A stretch of DNA of 51,649 nucleotides from Clostridia bacterium (GCA_017409475.1 JAFQSP010000008.1:1-51649), one strand, 5' to 3'; positions 34,383 through 44,524 are shown, counted from the stretch's first letter. The notes: generated by a model from the sequence alone, not told the origin. Numbers and translations are program-made.

Positions 34383-34931
34383 ATGTCACGTATAGGAAAG
34401 AATCCGATTACAATTCCCGCAGGAGTTGACGTAAAGCTTGACGGTAACGTAATTACCGTTAAGGGTGCAAAAGGCACACTTACCCAGAAAATCCGTCAGG
34501 AAATCACAGTAAAAATCGAGGGTAACGAAATCGTTGTTGCTCGTATCAACGATGAAAAGACTGCTCGTTCACTTCACGGTCTTACCCGTACACTTATTGC
34601 CAACATGGTAGAAGGTGTATCAAACGGCTTTACAAAGACACTCGAAGTTAACGGTATCGGCTACCGTGCTCAGAAGCAGGGCAGCAACCTCGTAATGAAC
34701 CTTGGTTTCTCCCATCAGGTTATCATGCCTGAAATCGAAGGCATATCAATTGATGTTCCTAATCCGAACCTCGTCGTTGTTTCCGGTCCTGACAAGCAGG
34801 TTGTTGGTCAATTTGCTGCAGAGATCCGCGAAAAGCGTCCGCCCGAACCTTACAAGGGCAAGGGTATTCGCTATCAGGGCGAATATGTTAGACGCAAAGA
34901 AGGCAAGGCCGGTAAGGGCGCTAAGAAATAA
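34383..34931 (+). CDS. rplF: Ribosomal protein L6
   Basis: Large-subunit protein with two similar domains near the sarcin-ricin loop. 182 residues with [16 protein letters not shown], and the C-terminal [21 protein letters not shown] lysine-rich tail ends the protein. Confidence 0.98.
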   Translation: MSRIGKNPITIPAGVDVKLDGNVITVKGAKGTLTQKIRQEITVKIEGNEIVVARINDEKTARSLHGLTRTLIANMVEGVSNGFTKTLEVNGIGYRAQKQGSNLVMNLGFSHQVIMPEIEGISIDVPNPNLVVVSGPDKQVVGQFAAEIREKRPPEPYKGKGIRYQGEYVRRKEGKAGKGAKK

Positions 34932-34946
34932 AAGGAGTGAATTGAA

Positions 34947-35303
34947 ATGGTTAATAAGCCAAGTCGCAATAAGGCGAGACTTCACCGCCACGTTCGCGTT
35001 CGCGGTAAGATTTGCGGCACACCTGAGTGTCCGCGCCTTGATGTTTTCCGCTCCAACGCAAATATTTACGCCCAGATCATCGATGATGTAAACGGTGTTA
35101 CTTTGGTTGCCGCTTCCTCTAACGAAAAGGATTTCGGTTATGGCGGAAACAAAGAGGCAGCCTTCAAGGTTGGAGAATTATTGGCAGAACGTGCCGCAGC
35201 AAAAGGTATCAAAGACGTAGTCTTTGACCGTGGCGGCTATATTTATCACGGCCGCGTCAAAGAGCTGGCCGAAGGTGCCCGTAAGGGCGGCCTCAATTTT
35301 TAA
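34947..35303 (+). CDS. rplR: Ribosomal protein L18
   Basis: 5S rRNA-binding protein. 118 residues with [38 protein letters not shown] and the C-terminal [27 protein letters not shown] upstream. Confidence 0.98.
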   Translation: MVNKPSRNKARLHRHVRVRGKICGTPECPRLDVFRSNANIYAQIIDDVNGVTLVAASSNEKDFGYGGNKEAAFKVGELLAERAAAKGIKDVVFDRGGYIYHGRVKELAEGARKGGLNF

Positions 35304-35318
35304 GAGGGAGGAATAACT

Positions 35319-35822
35319 TTGGCTACAAATTTTGATGCTTCAACAATGGAGCTTCAGGAACGCATGGTTGCACTCAACCGCGTATCCAAAACCGTAAAGG
35401 GCGGACGTATCATGAAGTTCACCGCACTTATGGTTGTCGGCGATGGCAACGGTCACGTTGGCTTCGGTCTCGGCAAAGCTCGTGAAGTTCCCGATGCAAT
35501 CCGCAAGGGCATCGAGGACGCAAAGAAGAACATGATTGAGGTTTCCTTAAAGGGTACAACTATTCCTCATGAAATTATGGGTGAGTTCGATGCAGGTCGC
35601 GTTCTCTTAAAGCCTGCTGCACCTGGTACCGGTGTTATTGCCGGCGGCGCAGTTCGTGCAGTAATCGAGAGCGTTGGCATCAAGGACATCAGAACAAAGG
35701 CCCTTCGTTCTAACAATCCTTGCAATGTAGTAAGAGCTACAATTGACGGTCTTTCCAAGCTTCGCAATGTCGAAGAGGTTGCTGCTATCCGTGGCAAGTC
35801 CGTTAAGGAAATCTTAGGTTAA
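35319..35822 (+). CDS. rpsE: Ribosomal protein S5 (TTG start)
   Basis: Small-subunit fidelity protein at the mRNA entrance. 167 residues with the dsRBD-like fold: [35 protein letters not shown] and [15 protein letters not shown] at 35319 with GGGAGG 7 bases upstream is the best start. The next in-frame ATG (nine codons in) has no good ribosome binding site. Confidence 0.96.
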   Translation: MATNFDASTMELQERMVALNRVSKTVKGGRIMKFTALMVVGDGNGHVGFGLGKAREVPDAIRKGIEDAKKNMIEVSLKGTTIPHEIMGEFDAGRVLLKPAAPGTGVIAGGAVRAVIESVGIKDIRTKALRSNNPCNVVRATIDGLSKLRNVEEVAAIRGKSVKEILG

Positions 35823-35837
35823 GGGGGATTATGAACA

Positions 35838-36038
35838 ATGTCACCTAGAGCTAAGAAGGTTGCAAGCCTTAAAGTAAAACTTGTAAAGAGCCTTATCGGT
35901 TCAAAGAAGGATCAGATTGCTACTGCTGAAGCACTCGGACTGCACAAAATCGGCGACGAAAGAGTACAGCCTGACAATGCAGCAACACAGGGCAAGATCC
36001 GCAAAATAAGCCACCTCGTCGAGGTTACCGAAGCATAA
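35838..36038 (+). CDS. rpmD: Ribosomal protein L30
   Basis: Small large-subunit protein. 66 residues, slightly longer than the usual 59-60, with KVKLVKSLIGSKKDQIATAE and the GLHKIGDERVQPDNA block. ATG 35838 is preceded by GGGGG at a 10-base distance; an out-of-frame ATG at 35831 was not used. Confidence 0.95.
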   Translation: MSPRAKKVASLKVKLVKSLIGSKKDQIATAEALGLHKIGDERVQPDNAATQGKIRKISHLVEVTEA

Positions 36039-36058
36039 ATTAGGGAGGTGTCATATAA

Positions 36059-36499
36059 ATGAAACTGCATGAACTTACAGCTGTTCCGGGCTCAACCTTT
36101 GAGCGCAAGCGCATTGGTAGAGGTCACGGTTCAGGTCAGGGTAAGACAGCCGGTAAGGGACATAAGGGCCAGAAGGCTCGTTCCGGCGGCAGTATCCGAC
36201 CCGGTTTCGAAGGCGGCCAGATGCCGCTCCAGAGACGTGTTCCTAAGAGAGGATTTAATAACATTTTTGCAAAGAAGATCGTTGCTATCAATGTATCTGA
36301 TTTAGCAAAATTCGAAAATGGTGCCACAGTTGATACCGAGGCTTTAATCGCCAGCGGACTTATTAAAAAGGCATACGATGGCGTAAAGATTCTCGGCAAT
36401 GGCGAACTTAACATTAAGCTTACCGTCAAGGCTGCAGCTTTTTCGGAAACTGCTAAGAGTAAAATCGAAGCAGCAGGCGGAAAGGCTGAGGTGGTATAA
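36059..36499 (+). CDS. rplO: Ribosomal protein L15
   Basis: Late-assembly large-subunit protein. 146 residues with [20 protein letters not shown], a long basic Gly-rich N-terminal extension, and [17 protein letters not shown]. Its stop overlaps the secY start (TAATG). Confidence 0.98.
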   Translation: MKLHELTAVPGSTFERKRIGRGHGSGQGKTAGKGHKGQKARSGGSIRPGFEGGQMPLQRRVPKRGFNNIFAKKIVAINVSDLAKFENGATVDTEALIASGLIKKAYDGVKILGNGELNIKLTVKAAAFSETAKSKIEAAGGKAEVV

Positions 36500-37812
36500 T
36501 GTTTCAGGTTCTTAAAAACTCGTGGAGAGTAACAGAAATCCGTAAAAAGATTCTTTATACCATCATGATTATCGCAATATTCCGTATCGGATCGGTAATT
36601 CCTGTTCCGTTTATCGATATTGCAGCGCTCAAGGCAGGAATGCAGAATGTCGTTTCAGGCGAGGGCATTGGCTCTTTCCTCAGCTATATCAACATTCTTA
36701 CCGGTGGCGGTTTGGAGTACGGCGCTATCTTCGCAATGAGCGTTACTCCATACATCAACGCATCAATTATTATGCAGCTTTTAAGTGTTGCAATTCCTGC
36801 CCTTGAAAGAATTTCAAAGGAAGGCGAAGAAGGCAGAAAGAAAATCGCAAAAATCACACGATTTGTTACTGTTATCCTCGGTCTTATTCAGGGAACTGCA
36901 TACTTCATTTACTTGCATGCAAGCGGATACGTTGACCGCGGCTACAACTTGGCAGAAGATATCTTTGCCGGTGTTGTAATCGTTCTCTGCTTTACAGCAG
37001 GTTCAGCCATTATGATGTGGCTTGGTGAGCGTATCGACGAGAAGGGTGTCGGCAACGGCATTTCAATTCTCCTCTTTGCCGGTATTCTTTCACGTGCAAA
37101 GTCTGCTGCTGCGATCTTATACAATTTCTGGCAATCAGGCGATTTCTTCGCTTTCTTTGCAACAATTATTGTATTCCTCGCAATCATCGTCTTTATCGTA
37201 TTCATGACCGGTGCAGAGCGTAGAATTCCCGTTCAGTACGCAAAGCGCGTAGTTGGCCGCAAGATGTACGGTGGAAACAGCTCACATATTCCGATTAAGG
37301 TAAATATGTCGGGCGTTATGCCTATCATCTTTGCAAGCTCATTCCTTTCAATCCCGACAATGATTCTTTCATTCATGGGAACCGATATGAAGACTGTTCA
37401 AGGCTTCTGGTATCAGTTACTTTCACTCTTCAGCTATCGTGGAGTGTTCTATGCGTTTCTTTATCTCGCAATGATTATTGGATTTGCTTACTTCTATGTT
37501 CAGATTCAGTACAATCCTGTCGAGATTGCTAACAATTTAAAGAAAAACGGCGGTTCAGTTCCCGGAATCCGTTCCGGAAAACCGACAGTTGAATTTCTTA
37601 AGAGAATTTTGTCAAGAGTAACATTAATTGGCGCTCTCTTCCTTGGAGTACTCGCTGTATTACCTATCGTAATCGGCTTCTTCAATTCGAGCATGACGTC
37701 AATTTCGCTCGGCGGTACTTCGGTACTCATCGTAGTAGGCGTTGCGCTTGATACAGTTCAGTCGCTTGAATCACAGGTAATGATGCGTCATTACAAGGGC
37801 TTGTTTGATTGA
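36499..37812 (+). CDS. secY: Protein translocase subunit SecY
   Basis: Central channel of the Sec translocon, ten predicted helices. 437 residues, with the plug/TM2 region GGLEYGAIFAMSVTPYINAS, the cytosolic loop with ERRIPVQYAKR, and VLIVVGVALDTVQSLESQ in TM10. Its place between rplO and adk is the usual spc operon order. Confidence 0.98.
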   Translation: MFQVLKNSWRVTEIRKKILYTIMIIAIFRIGSVIPVPFIDIAALKAGMQNVVSGEGIGSFLSYINILTGGGLEYGAIFAMSVTPYINASIIMQLLSVAIPALERISKEGEEGRKKIAKITRFVTVILGLIQGTAYFIYLHASGYVDRGYNLAEDIFAGVVIVLCFTAGSAIMMWLGERIDEKGVGNGISILLFAGILSRAKSAAAILYNFWQSGDFFAFFATIIVFLAIIVFIVFMTGAERRIPVQYAKRVVGRKMYGGNSSHIPIKVNMSGVMPIIFASSFLSIPTMILSFMGTDMKTVQGFWYQLLSLFSYRGVFYAFLYLAMIIGFAYFYVQIQYNPVEIANNLKKNGGSVPGIRSGKPTVEFLKRILSRVTLIGALFLGVLAVLPIVIGFFNSSMTSISLGGTSVLIVVGVALDTVQSLESQVMMRHYKGLFD

Positions 37813-37828
37813 TTTCGGAGGTAAAATT

Positions 37829-38461
37829 ATGAACCTTATTCTTTTAGGCGCGCCCGGTGCCGGTAAAGGCACCCAAGCAGAAATTATTTGTGAAAAGCTT
37901 TCGATTCCCGCCATTTCGACCGGCAACATCATCCGTGAAGCCCTCAAGAATGGCACAGAAATGGGACTCAAAGCAAAAGCATATATGGATGAAGGAAAGC
38001 TCGTTCCTGATGATGTCGTAATCGGCATCATCAGAGAGCGTCTCAGCGAGGACGATTGCCAGAATGGCTTTATCCTCGATGGCTTCCCCCGCACAATTCC
38101 GCAGGCCGAGGCTCTTGACCAGATGGGAATCGTAATCGACCGCGTAATTTCAATCGAGGTTCCGGATGATAAGATTGCCGCCCGTATGGCAGGTCGTCGT
38201 GTTTGCTTAAAGTGCGGTGCGTCATATCACACTGAATATAAAAAGCCTGCTAAGGAAGGCATTTGCAATGCCTGCGGCAGTGAGCTCGTTCAGCGTAAGG
38301 ATGACGCTCCCGAAACGGTACTCGAAAGACTTCATGTATATCATGAACAGACCGAGCCGTTAAAGGGGTATTACGAAAAAGCCGGAAAGCTCCGCCTTGT
38401 TGAAGGACAAGAAGAGGTAAAGGATACAACAGCCCTTACCCTCGCCGCCCTCAATGACTAA
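37829..38461 (+). CDS. adk: Adenylate kinase
   Basis: Balances ATP, ADP and AMP. 210 residues with P-loop GAPGAGKGT at 7-15, AMP site STGNIIREA and DGFPRTIPQAEAL, and a long LID holding zinc-type cysteines (CLKC and CNAC). ATG 37829 lies 8 bases after GGAGG. An in-frame TTG inside the end of secY is not needed. Confidence 0.98.
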   Translation: MNLILLGAPGAGKGTQAEIICEKLSIPAISTGNIIREALKNGTEMGLKAKAYMDEGKLVPDDVVIGIIRERLSEDDCQNGFILDGFPRTIPQAEALDQMGIVIDRVISIEVPDDKIAARMAGRRVCLKCGASYHTEYKKPAKEGICNACGSELVQRKDDAPETVLERLHVYHEQTEPLKGYYEKAGKLRLVEGQEEVKDTTALTLAALND

Positions 38462-38494
38462 TCGAGCTTTCGTGGCAAGAAACGGTGGTTAAGC

Positions 38495-39247
38495 ATGATA
38501 GTGCTCAAAACAGCTCGTGAGCTAAAGCTTATGAGAGAAGCAGGACGTATATCGGCCGGAGCACTCCGCGTTGCGGGGAAAGCAGTTGAGCCGGGAGTAT
38601 CTACTCGCGAAATTGATAAATTGGCTTACGATTATATAATAAGCCAAGGGGCTAAACCCAATTTTCTCAATTACAACGGTTATCCCGCAACGGCATGCAT
38701 TTCCATAAATGACGAGGTAATTCACTGCATACCGTCAAAGGACCGAATCATCAAGGCAGGCGACATCGTAAGTATCGATCTTGGAGCAGCCTTTGAAGGA
38801 TATAACGGCGACAATGCTGCTACTTTTGCTTGCGGAGATGTTTCCGACGAAGCAAAGCGGCTGATGAAGGCCACTGAGGAAAGCCTTTATGAAGGAATCC
38901 GAATGGCCATACACGGCAACAGAGTCGGCGATATATCAAATGCGATTCAACAGTATGTCGAGGCGCGCGGTTACTCGGTGGTCCGAGATTTCGTCGGCCA
39001 TGGCGTAGGCGCGAGCCTACATGAAGCGCCTGAAGTACCGAATTTCGGAAGATCCGGCAGGGGAATAAGACTCGTGTCGGGCATGACCCTCGCTATTGAA
39101 CCGATGATAAACGTGGGAACTCCTGATGTAAAGCAAATGCCTGATGGCTGGACGATAAAGACAGCCGACGGAAAGCTGTCAGCTCATTTCGAGCACAGTA
39201 TAGCAATTACTCCCGAGGGACCGGTCATTTTGACCATCCCCGATTGA
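38495..39247 (+). CDS. map: Methionine aminopeptidase, type I
   Basis: Removes the initiator methionine from new proteins. 250 residues with the five metal ligands in place: Asp95 (SIDLGAAF), Asp106 (YNGDNAATF), His in VGHGVG, Glu in AIEPMINVG and Glu in AHFEHSIAI. Typical position after adk. The ribosome binding site (GGTGG) is weak. Confidence 0.97.
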   Translation: MIVLKTARELKLMREAGRISAGALRVAGKAVEPGVSTREIDKLAYDYIISQGAKPNFLNYNGYPATACISINDEVIHCIPSKDRIIKAGDIVSIDLGAAFEGYNGDNAATFACGDVSDEAKRLMKATEESLYEGIRMAIHGNRVGDISNAIQQYVEARGYSVVRDFVGHGVGASLHEAPEVPNFGRSGRGIRLVSGMTLAIEPMINVGTPDVKQMPDGWTIKTADGKLSAHFEHSIAITPEGPVILTIPD

Positions 39248-39265
39248 TTTGGATGGTAGTTGACA

Positions 39266-39499
39266 ATGAAGAGAGGACAAATAGTTTTTGTCACCGCTGG
39301 TAAGGAAAAAGGGCAGTTTATGATTGTTCTTTCGGCCGATGAAAATACGGCAATGCTTACCGACGGACGTCATCGTCCATGCGACCGACCGAAGAAAAAG
39401 AGCAAAAAACACATCAGCGAAACAAAAACAATTGTATCAGAGGAAGATTTAGCGGCAAACAGCAGAATAAAGTCTATACTACGCAACTTTACTGCTTAA
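39266..39499 (+). CDS. KOW-domain RNA-binding protein (L14e-like)
   Basis: A 77-residue basic protein with an N-terminal KOW-like motif ([20 protein letters not shown]), a lysine-rich middle ([10 protein letters not shown]) and a short helical tail. Related to the archaeal and eukaryotic L14e/L6e/L27e group. Found between map and infA in many Clostridia. The function is unknown; RNA or ribosome binding is likely from fold and context. Start ATG 39266 was chosen over a TTG two codons earlier, with GGATGG upstream. Confidence 0.82.
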   Translation: MKRGQIVFVTAGKEKGQFMIVLSADENTAMLTDGRHRPCDRPKKKSKKHISETKTIVSEEDLAANSRIKSILRNFTA

Positions 39500-39519
39500 A
39501 TTTAGGGAGGTATCCTATA

Positions 39520-39741
39520 GTGTCCAAACAGGATATGATAGAGATTGAAGGTACAGTGGTAGAAGCTTTACCTAACGCAACATTCAAGGTAGAGTTACCA
39601 AACGGACATCAGATTTTAACCCACATTTCCGGAAAAATGAGAATTAACTTTATTCGAATCTTACCGGGAGATAAGGTAACAGTCGAGATGTCGCCTTACG
39701 ATTTGACAAAAGGACGTATAACATATCGTTCAAAGTCATAA
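39520..39741 (+). CDS. infA: Translation initiation factor IF-1 (GTG start)
   Basis: Binds the A site of the small subunit during initiation. 73 residues with an OB fold: [36 protein letters not shown] and [18 protein letters not shown] at 39520 gives the standard SKQD N terminus and lies 9 bases after AGGGAGG. Starting at the ATG five codons later would lose conserved residues. Confidence 0.96.
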   Translation: MSKQDMIEIEGTVVEALPNATFKVELPNGHQILTHISGKMRINFIRILPGDKVTVEMSPYDLTKGRITYRSKS

Positions 39742-39816
39742 TCAGTAAAAACTGAAAAAACAGCACATACATTATACTGCCGAATGAAACGGCACATAAT
39801 TTAGGAGGTAATACAA

Positions 39817-39930
39817 ATGAAAGTCAGACCTTCTGTCAAAAAGATTTGCGAAAAGTGCAAGATAATTAGGCGCAAGGGACGCATCATGGTTATCTGTGAA
39901 AATCCCAAGCACAAACAGCGTCAGGGCTAA
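39817..39930 (+). CDS. rpmJ: Ribosomal protein L36, zinc-binding type
   Basis: Smallest large-subunit protein, 37 residues: [18 protein letters not shown] and onward to HKQRQG. Zinc ligands Cys11, Cys14, Cys27 and His32 are all present. GGAGG lies 8 bases upstream. Usual position between infA and rpsM. Confidence 0.98.
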   Translation: MKVRPSVKKICEKCKIIRRKGRIMVICENPKHKQRQG

Positions 39931-39966
39931 TTGACGCTAGCCAAATTACGGAGGTGCATTGAACAC

Positions 39967-40335
39967 ATGGCACGAATTGCTGGTGTTGACCTGCCAAGAG
40001 AAAAGCGGGTCGAAATTGGATTAACCTATATTTACGGTATTGGCCGTAAAACTGCTAACGATATCCTTACTGCTACCGGTGTAAACCCGGATACACGCGT
40101 AAAGGATCTCACCGAAGATGACGTAGCAAAGCTTCGTGATTATATCGAAAAGAACATCGCTGTTGAAGGTGACCTTCGCAGAGCTATCGCTTTCGATATC
40201 AAGCGTCTTGTAGAAATCGGATGCTATCGCGGCTTGCGTCATCGTAAGGGACTTCCTGTTCGTGGTCAGAGGTCAAAGACCAACGCACGTACAAGAAAAG
40301 GCCCGAAGAAGACAATCGCTAACAAGAAGAAGTAA
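39967..40335 (+). CDS. rpsM: Ribosomal protein S13
   Basis: Small-subunit head protein bridging to the large subunit. 122 residues, beginning [20 protein letters not shown], with [20 protein letters not shown] and a basic tail. ATG 39967 is 13 bases after GGAGG; in-frame codons upstream are not conserved. Confidence 0.97.
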   Translation: MARIAGVDLPREKRVEIGLTYIYGIGRKTANDILTATGVNPDTRVKDLTEDDVAKLRDYIEKNIAVEGDLRRAIAFDIKRLVEIGCYRGLRHRKGLPVRGQRSKTNARTRKGPKKTIANKKK

Positions 40336-40353
40336 TATAGGAGGAAGATAGTT

Positions 40354-40752
40354 ATGGCACAGGCTAAAAAAGCTACAACTACTCGCAGACGCCGCGAGAA
40401 GAAGAACATTGAAAAAGGCGCAGTCCATATTCAATCAACCTTCAATAATACCATTGTTACGATCACCGACGTTCAGGGAAATGCTATTTCATGGGCATCT
40501 GCCGGTGAACTCGGATTCCGCGGTTCAAGAAAATCAACTCCGTTTGCTGCCCAGTCGGTTGCTGAAACAGCTGCAAAGGCTGCAATGGATCACGGTCTTA
40601 AAACCGTTGAAGTATTCGTAAAGGGACCGGGTGCCGGTCGTGAAGCTGCCATCCGTGCGCTTCAGACTGTAGGTCTCGAAGTAACTCTTATCAAAGACGT
40701 TACTCCCATCCCGCACAATGGTTGCCGTCCGCCTAAGAGAAGACGCGTATAA
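40354..40752 (+). CDS. rpsK: Ribosomal protein S11
   Basis: Small-subunit platform protein near the E site. 132 residues with [35 protein letters not shown] and the C-terminal [16 protein letters not shown]. Confidence 0.98.
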   Translation: MAQAKKATTTRRRREKKNIEKGAVHIQSTFNNTIVTITDVQGNAISWASAGELGFRGSRKSTPFAAQSVAETAAKAAMDHGLKTVEVFVKGPGAGREAAIRALQTVGLEVTLIKDVTPIPHNGCRPPKRRRV

Positions 40753-40771
40753 TTTTTGGAGGTGTAACTAA

Positions 40772-41398
40772 ATGGCTAGATATACCGGATCGGTATGTAA
40801 ACTCTGTCGTCGTGAGGGAGAAAAGCTCTTCCTTAAAGGCGAAAGATGCTACTCTGATAAATGCTCTGTAAGCCGTAGAAATTATGTTCCCGGCCAGCAT
40901 GGTAAGGGCAGAAAGAAGACATCTGAATATGGTCTTCAGCTTCGTATGAAGCAGAAAGCAAGACGCTACTACGGCATTCTTGAAGGTCAGTTCCATCATT
41001 ATTTCGAGATGGCTGAGCGCAAGCAGGGTGTTACTGGTGAAAACCTTCTCCGTATCCTCGAAAGCCGTCTTGACAACGTAGTATATAGACTCGGTTGGGC
41101 AAGCTCCAGAGCCGAAGCTCGTCAGCTCGTTGTACACGGTCACTTCATGGTAAACGGTAAAAAGGTTGATATTCCTTCGTATCTTCTCAGAGCCGGCGAA
41201 GTAGTTGCTGTATCTGCAAAGAGCAAGGAAAGCACAAAGGTTAAGGCTGTTCTTGAAGCAAATTCAGGACGTCCCGTACCTGCATGGCTTGACCTCAATC
41301 GTGAAGCCTTAGAAGCAAAGGTTGTTAACCTTCCCGCAAGAGAAGAGATTGACACACCGGTTGAAGAACAGCTTATCGTAGAATTCTATTCTAAGTAA
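40772..41398 (+). CDS. rpsD: Ribosomal protein S4, zinc-binding type
   Basis: Primary 16S rRNA binder and assembly initiator. 208 residues with an N-terminal zinc site (Cys9, Cys12, Cys26, Cys31), [15 protein letters not shown], and the S4 domain [20 protein letters not shown]. In E. coli S4 represses the alpha operon; no matching target structure was seen here. Confidence 0.98.
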   Translation: MARYTGSVCKLCRREGEKLFLKGERCYSDKCSVSRRNYVPGQHGKGRKKTSEYGLQLRMKQKARRYYGILEGQFHHYFEMAERKQGVTGENLLRILESRLDNVVYRLGWASSRAEARQLVVHGHFMVNGKKVDIPSYLLRAGEVVAVSAKSKESTKVKAVLEANSGRPVPAWLDLNREALEAKVVNLPAREEIDTPVEEQLIVEFYSK

Positions 41399-41451
41399 TC
41401 TGATTCTTTTGATGAATAAGTTTCAAATTTTATTATTTAGGAGGGTTTTGA

Positions 41452-42396
41452 ATGATTGAGATTGAGAAGCCCAATATTACAGTAGAATGCCCCGAGGATT
41501 CCTCATTCGGAAGATTCGTAATCGAACCTCTCGAACGCGGATACGGCCGTACTCTTGGCAATAGTCTCAGAAGAGTACTTCTTTCCTCGCTTCCGGGCGT
41601 TGCTGTAACGTCTGTAAAAATTGACGGAGTGGTACACGAATTTTCGACAGTGCCCGGAGTAAAAGAAGATGTTACAGAAATCGTTCTTAACATCAAAGGC
41701 ATTAACGCAAAGCTTCATTGCGACGGAGAAAAGAAGGTTTTCATCGACGCTGAAGGTCCTTGCGTAGTTACTGCAGGCTCAATTTTGGCCGACGCAGAGG
41801 TCGAAATTCTTAATCCCGATTTGCATATTGCAACCGTTGGTGCAGGCGGAAAGCTTAATATGGAACTCACCATGGATAAAGGTCGTGGCTATATTCCTGC
41901 TGAACAGAATAAGCAGAGCCAGACTGTAATCGGTGTAATTCCTGTTGACTCTATTTATACACCTGTATTGAAGGTAAACTACACAGTAGAAAACACTCGT
42001 GTAGGTCAGTTTACTGATTTTGATAAATTGATTTTCGAGGTTACTACCGACGGTACACTTACCGCTCAGGAGGCAGTATCTCTCGGTGCCAAGGTGCTCA
42101 CTGAACATCTCAACCTCTTCGTTGACCTTTCAGGTGATGTCTTTGATGGCGACATCATAGTTGAAAAGGACGACAAGGGCGTTTCAAAGATTCTTGAGAT
42201 GACCATTGAGGAACTTGATCTTTCAGTACGTAGCTTCAACTGCTTGAAGCGTGCAAGTATAAATACTGTTCAGGATCTCACCGAAAAGACAGAGGACGAA
42301 ATGATGAAGGTTCGTAACCTTGGACGTAAGTCACTTGACGAGGTTATCAACAAGCTTGCATCACTCGGATTCAGTCTTCGTTCAGAGGACGAATAA
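41452..42396 (+). CDS. rpoA: RNA polymerase alpha subunit
   Basis: Scaffold of RNA polymerase. 314 residues: N-terminal dimer domain with [20 protein letters not shown], an acidic linker, and C-terminal DNA-binding domain with [19 protein letters not shown] and [20 protein letters not shown] lies 7 bases upstream. Confidence 0.98.
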   Translation: MIEIEKPNITVECPEDSSFGRFVIEPLERGYGRTLGNSLRRVLLSSLPGVAVTSVKIDGVVHEFSTVPGVKEDVTEIVLNIKGINAKLHCDGEKKVFIDAEGPCVVTAGSILADAEVEILNPDLHIATVGAGGKLNMELTMDKGRGYIPAEQNKQSQTVIGVIPVDSIYTPVLKVNYTVENTRVGQFTDFDKLIFEVTTDGTLTAQEAVSLGAKVLTEHLNLFVDLSGDVFDGDIIVEKDDKGVSKILEMTIEELDLSVRSFNCLKRASINTVQDLTEKTEDEMMKVRNLGRKSLDEVINKLASLGFSLRSEDE

Positions 42397-42456
42397 TCGT
42401 CCCGTATACTCTCGTCGAAATAATCGACGACAATTTGTTCAAGGAGTTGATTTTTG

Positions 42457-42798
42457 ATGCCAGGTACAAGAAAACTCGGAAGAACCAGCGATCACAGAAA
42501 AGCTATGCTTCGCGCAATGGTTACCTATTTGCTTGAAAACGGCCGTATTGAAACAACCGTTACTCGTGCAAAAGAGGTTCGCTCAATGACCGAGAAGTAT
42601 ATAACTTTGGCTAAGGATAACAGCCTCCACTCAAAGCGTCAGGCTATGGCGTTTATCACAAAGGAATCTGTTGTCAAAAAGCTGTATGATGAGATTGCTC
42701 CCAACTATTCAGCTAAAAACGGCGGTTACACTCGCATCGTAAAAACCGGTCCTCGCCGTGGCGATGCCGCAGAAATGGCAATCATCGAATTAGTCTGA
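42457..42798 (+). CDS. rplQ: Ribosomal protein L17
   Basis: Large-subunit protein at the tunnel exit and last gene of the superoperon. 113 residues with [20 protein letters not shown] and [19 protein letters not shown] 42457 was chosen; the TTG directly before it is in frame. Confidence 0.98.
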   Translation: MPGTRKLGRTSDHRKAMLRAMVTYLLENGRIETTVTRAKEVRSMTEKYITLAKDNSLHSKRQAMAFITKESVVKKLYDEIAPNYSAKNGGYTRIVKTGPRRGDAAEMAIIELV

Positions 42799-42830
42799 TA
42801 AAAGGAACTCCAGTTTCAGTAATAAAAAAT

Positions 42831-42860
42831 GCTGTCCGATAATAATCGGGCAGCTTTTTT
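42831..42860 (+). terminator. Terminator of the S10-spc-alpha superoperon
   Basis: 10-bp stem with one G-T pair (42831-42840 with 42845-42854), 4-nt loop, run of six T, 33 bases after rplQ. Confidence 0.92.
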
Positions 42861-42949
42861 ATTGCTTTTAGAATAATTAAAATTGTTACGGAACAGTTCC
42901 TTTTACTAATTTTTTATCCTTATTATAAAAAAACAGCTTCAAAAAACAG

Positions 42950-42978
42950 TTGAAATTCAGTTTGAAAGGTTGTATTAT
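42950..42978 (+). promoter_or_regulatory. Promoter of coaX
   Basis: -35 TTGAAA (42950-42955), 17-bp spacer, -10 TATTAT (42973-42978). AAGGAGG lies before the ATG at 43012. Confidence 0.75.
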
Positions 42979-43011
42979 AACAAATGTGATTCCATCTAAG
43001 GAGGATAACAC

Positions 43012-43788
43012 ATGATATTGACAATTGACATCGGTAATACCAACATTACCCTTGGCGTTTTTAATGGGGACGATCTCGTTTTTACCTCGCGCCTTGCAAC
43101 CGATACCCGAAGAACCGAGGATCAGTACGCTCTCGAGCTCAGAAACATCTTTGTTCTTCACGAGTGCAGCAAGAGCGAAATAGAGGGCGCAATTATAAGC
43201 TCGGTTGTTCCGCATGTTGGCGCTTTGATGAGCCGCGCGGTCGAAATTCTTTTCGGCTATGCGCCGATGATGCTTTGCCCGGGAATAAAAACCGGACTTA
43301 ATATTAAAATTGATAATCCTGCTCAGCTTGGCGCCGACCTTGCCGCAGGTGCAGTCGCTGCGATGACAAAATACTCGCTTCCATGCATCATTTTCGATTT
43401 AGGAACGGCTACAACCGTGAGCGTTGTTGATAGGGAAGGCGGTTTCCTTGGCGGAGCAATAGCAGCCGGTCCGTCAACTACTCTCGAAGCATTAGCTACA
43501 AAAACGGCCCAGCTTCCGTTTATTGATATCGAGGCTCCAAAATCGGTCATCGGCTCGAATACTGTTGACTGTATGAAATCGGGAATTGTATTTGGTACAG
43601 CCTCGATGCTCGAAGGAATGGCATCGCGAATTGAAAAAATTCTCGGTGAAGAAGCAACCCTCATTGCAACAGGCGGTCTGGCAGGCACAATCGTGTCAAA
43701 ATGCGAAAGAAAGATTATTCTTGATGACAACCTTCTTCTCGACGGCTTGCGCATCATTTATAATAAAAATAAGAACTGCATCCGTTAA
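43012..43788 (+). CDS. coaX: Type III pantothenate kinase
   Basis: Phosphorylates pantothenate, first step to coenzyme A, and is not inhibited by CoA. 258 residues of the ASKHA fold: TIDIGNTNITLGVF (phosphate 1), LGADLAAGAVAA, FDLGTATTVSVVD and GGAIAAGPSTTLEALA. The downstream S component probably brings in pantothenate, so the pair would form a vitamin-to-CoA unit. Confidence 0.96.
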   Translation: MILTIDIGNTNITLGVFNGDDLVFTSRLATDTRRTEDQYALELRNIFVLHECSKSEIEGAIISSVVPHVGALMSRAVEILFGYAPMMLCPGIKTGLNIKIDNPAQLGADLAAGAVAAMTKYSLPCIIFDLGTATTVSVVDREGGFLGGAIAAGPSTTLEALATKTAQLPFIDIEAPKSVIGSNTVDCMKSGIVFGTASMLEGMASRIEKILGEEATLIATGGLAGTIVSKCERKIILDDNLLLDGLRIIYNKNKNCIR

Positions 43789-43814
43789 CGGAGCAGTATC
43801 GGAGGTTTTAAGAA

Positions 43815-44477
43815 ATGAAAAAAGAAAAAACAAACAAAGAAGAAAAAGCAACTAAGAAAGATAAGAAAAAGCTGACACGCAAGCAACTTATCTTCCTAAT
43901 AATCACAGCGTTATTCATCGCTATTATTATGTTGATGGATTTTTCACCACTCGGCTATATTTATGCCGCAGGTTTGACGATAACGCTGATGCCGATTCCC
44001 GTTGTAGCCGGAGCAATTTCTCTTGGCCCCGTAGGTGGGATGATACTCGGCTTTGTTTTTGGATTAACCAGCTTTTTGCAATGTTTTGGAATTGGCTATG
44101 TTATCGACCCATCAGCCGGAACATTATTCCAAGCAAGTCAATTTGGTACAATAATTACTTGCTTTGTTCCTCGAATTTTAATGGGACTTTGCGTTTCATT
44201 GTTGTTCAAGGCGCTTATGAGATTCAACGCAACAAAAAAGGTCGCATATCCTGTTGCCGCAGTTTCGGGCGCGGTTTTCAATACAGCGTTCTTTTTGACT
44301 TCGTATATAGTTATGTTTAAAAATACTGTTTTAGCAGAAAAAAGTGTTATGTCGATTATTATTCCTGTTTTAACCCTTAATACATTGATTGAAATTTGTG
44401 TTACACTTGTAATCGGTGGTTCAATCGCAATAGCAGTTGACCGAGTAGTAAAAAAAGCATTAAAAACAACGAAATAA
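43815..44477 (+). CDS. ECF transporter S component, probably for pantothenate
   Basis: A 220-residue membrane protein with a very basic N-terminal 25 residues and about six helices, including MPIPVVAGAISLGPVGGMILGFVFG, shown here only in part as the S-component TM3-4 pattern GPVGGMILGFVFG. It captures a vitamin and pairs with the shared ECF module (EcfA, EcfA', EcfT), whose genes are not here. Substrate is inferred from coaX, 26 bases upstream; riboflavin, folate or other vitamins cannot be excluded from the sequence. GGAGG lies upstream of the ATG. Confidence 0.8.
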   Translation: MKKEKTNKEEKATKKDKKKLTRKQLIFLIITALFIAIIMLMDFSPLGYIYAAGLTITLMPIPVVAGAISLGPVGGMILGFVFGLTSFLQCFGIGYVIDPSAGTLFQASQFGTIITCFVPRILMGLCVSLLFKALMRFNATKKVAYPVAAVSGAVFNTAFFLTSYIVMFKNTVLAEKSVMSIIIPVLTLNTLIEICVTLVIGGSIAIAVDRVVKKALKTTK

Positions 44478-44483
44478 TTACCA

Positions 44484-44517
44484 CAAAAAAAGCCTCCCGG
44501 ATTCCAGGAGGCTTTTT
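44484..44517. terminator. Bidirectional terminator
   Basis: 7-bp stem AGCCTCC/GGAGGCT (44491-44497 with 44507-44513), A-run and T-run on its sides. It ends the coaX unit and the minus-strand HAD gene. Confidence 0.85.
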
Positions 44518-44524
44518 AGCATTC

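Noticed and set aside
27330-42798. Extra promoters inside the ribosomal superoperon
   Set aside because: Gaps such as 39742-39816 and 42397-42456 were inspected; no convincing -35/-10 pair or terminator was seen.
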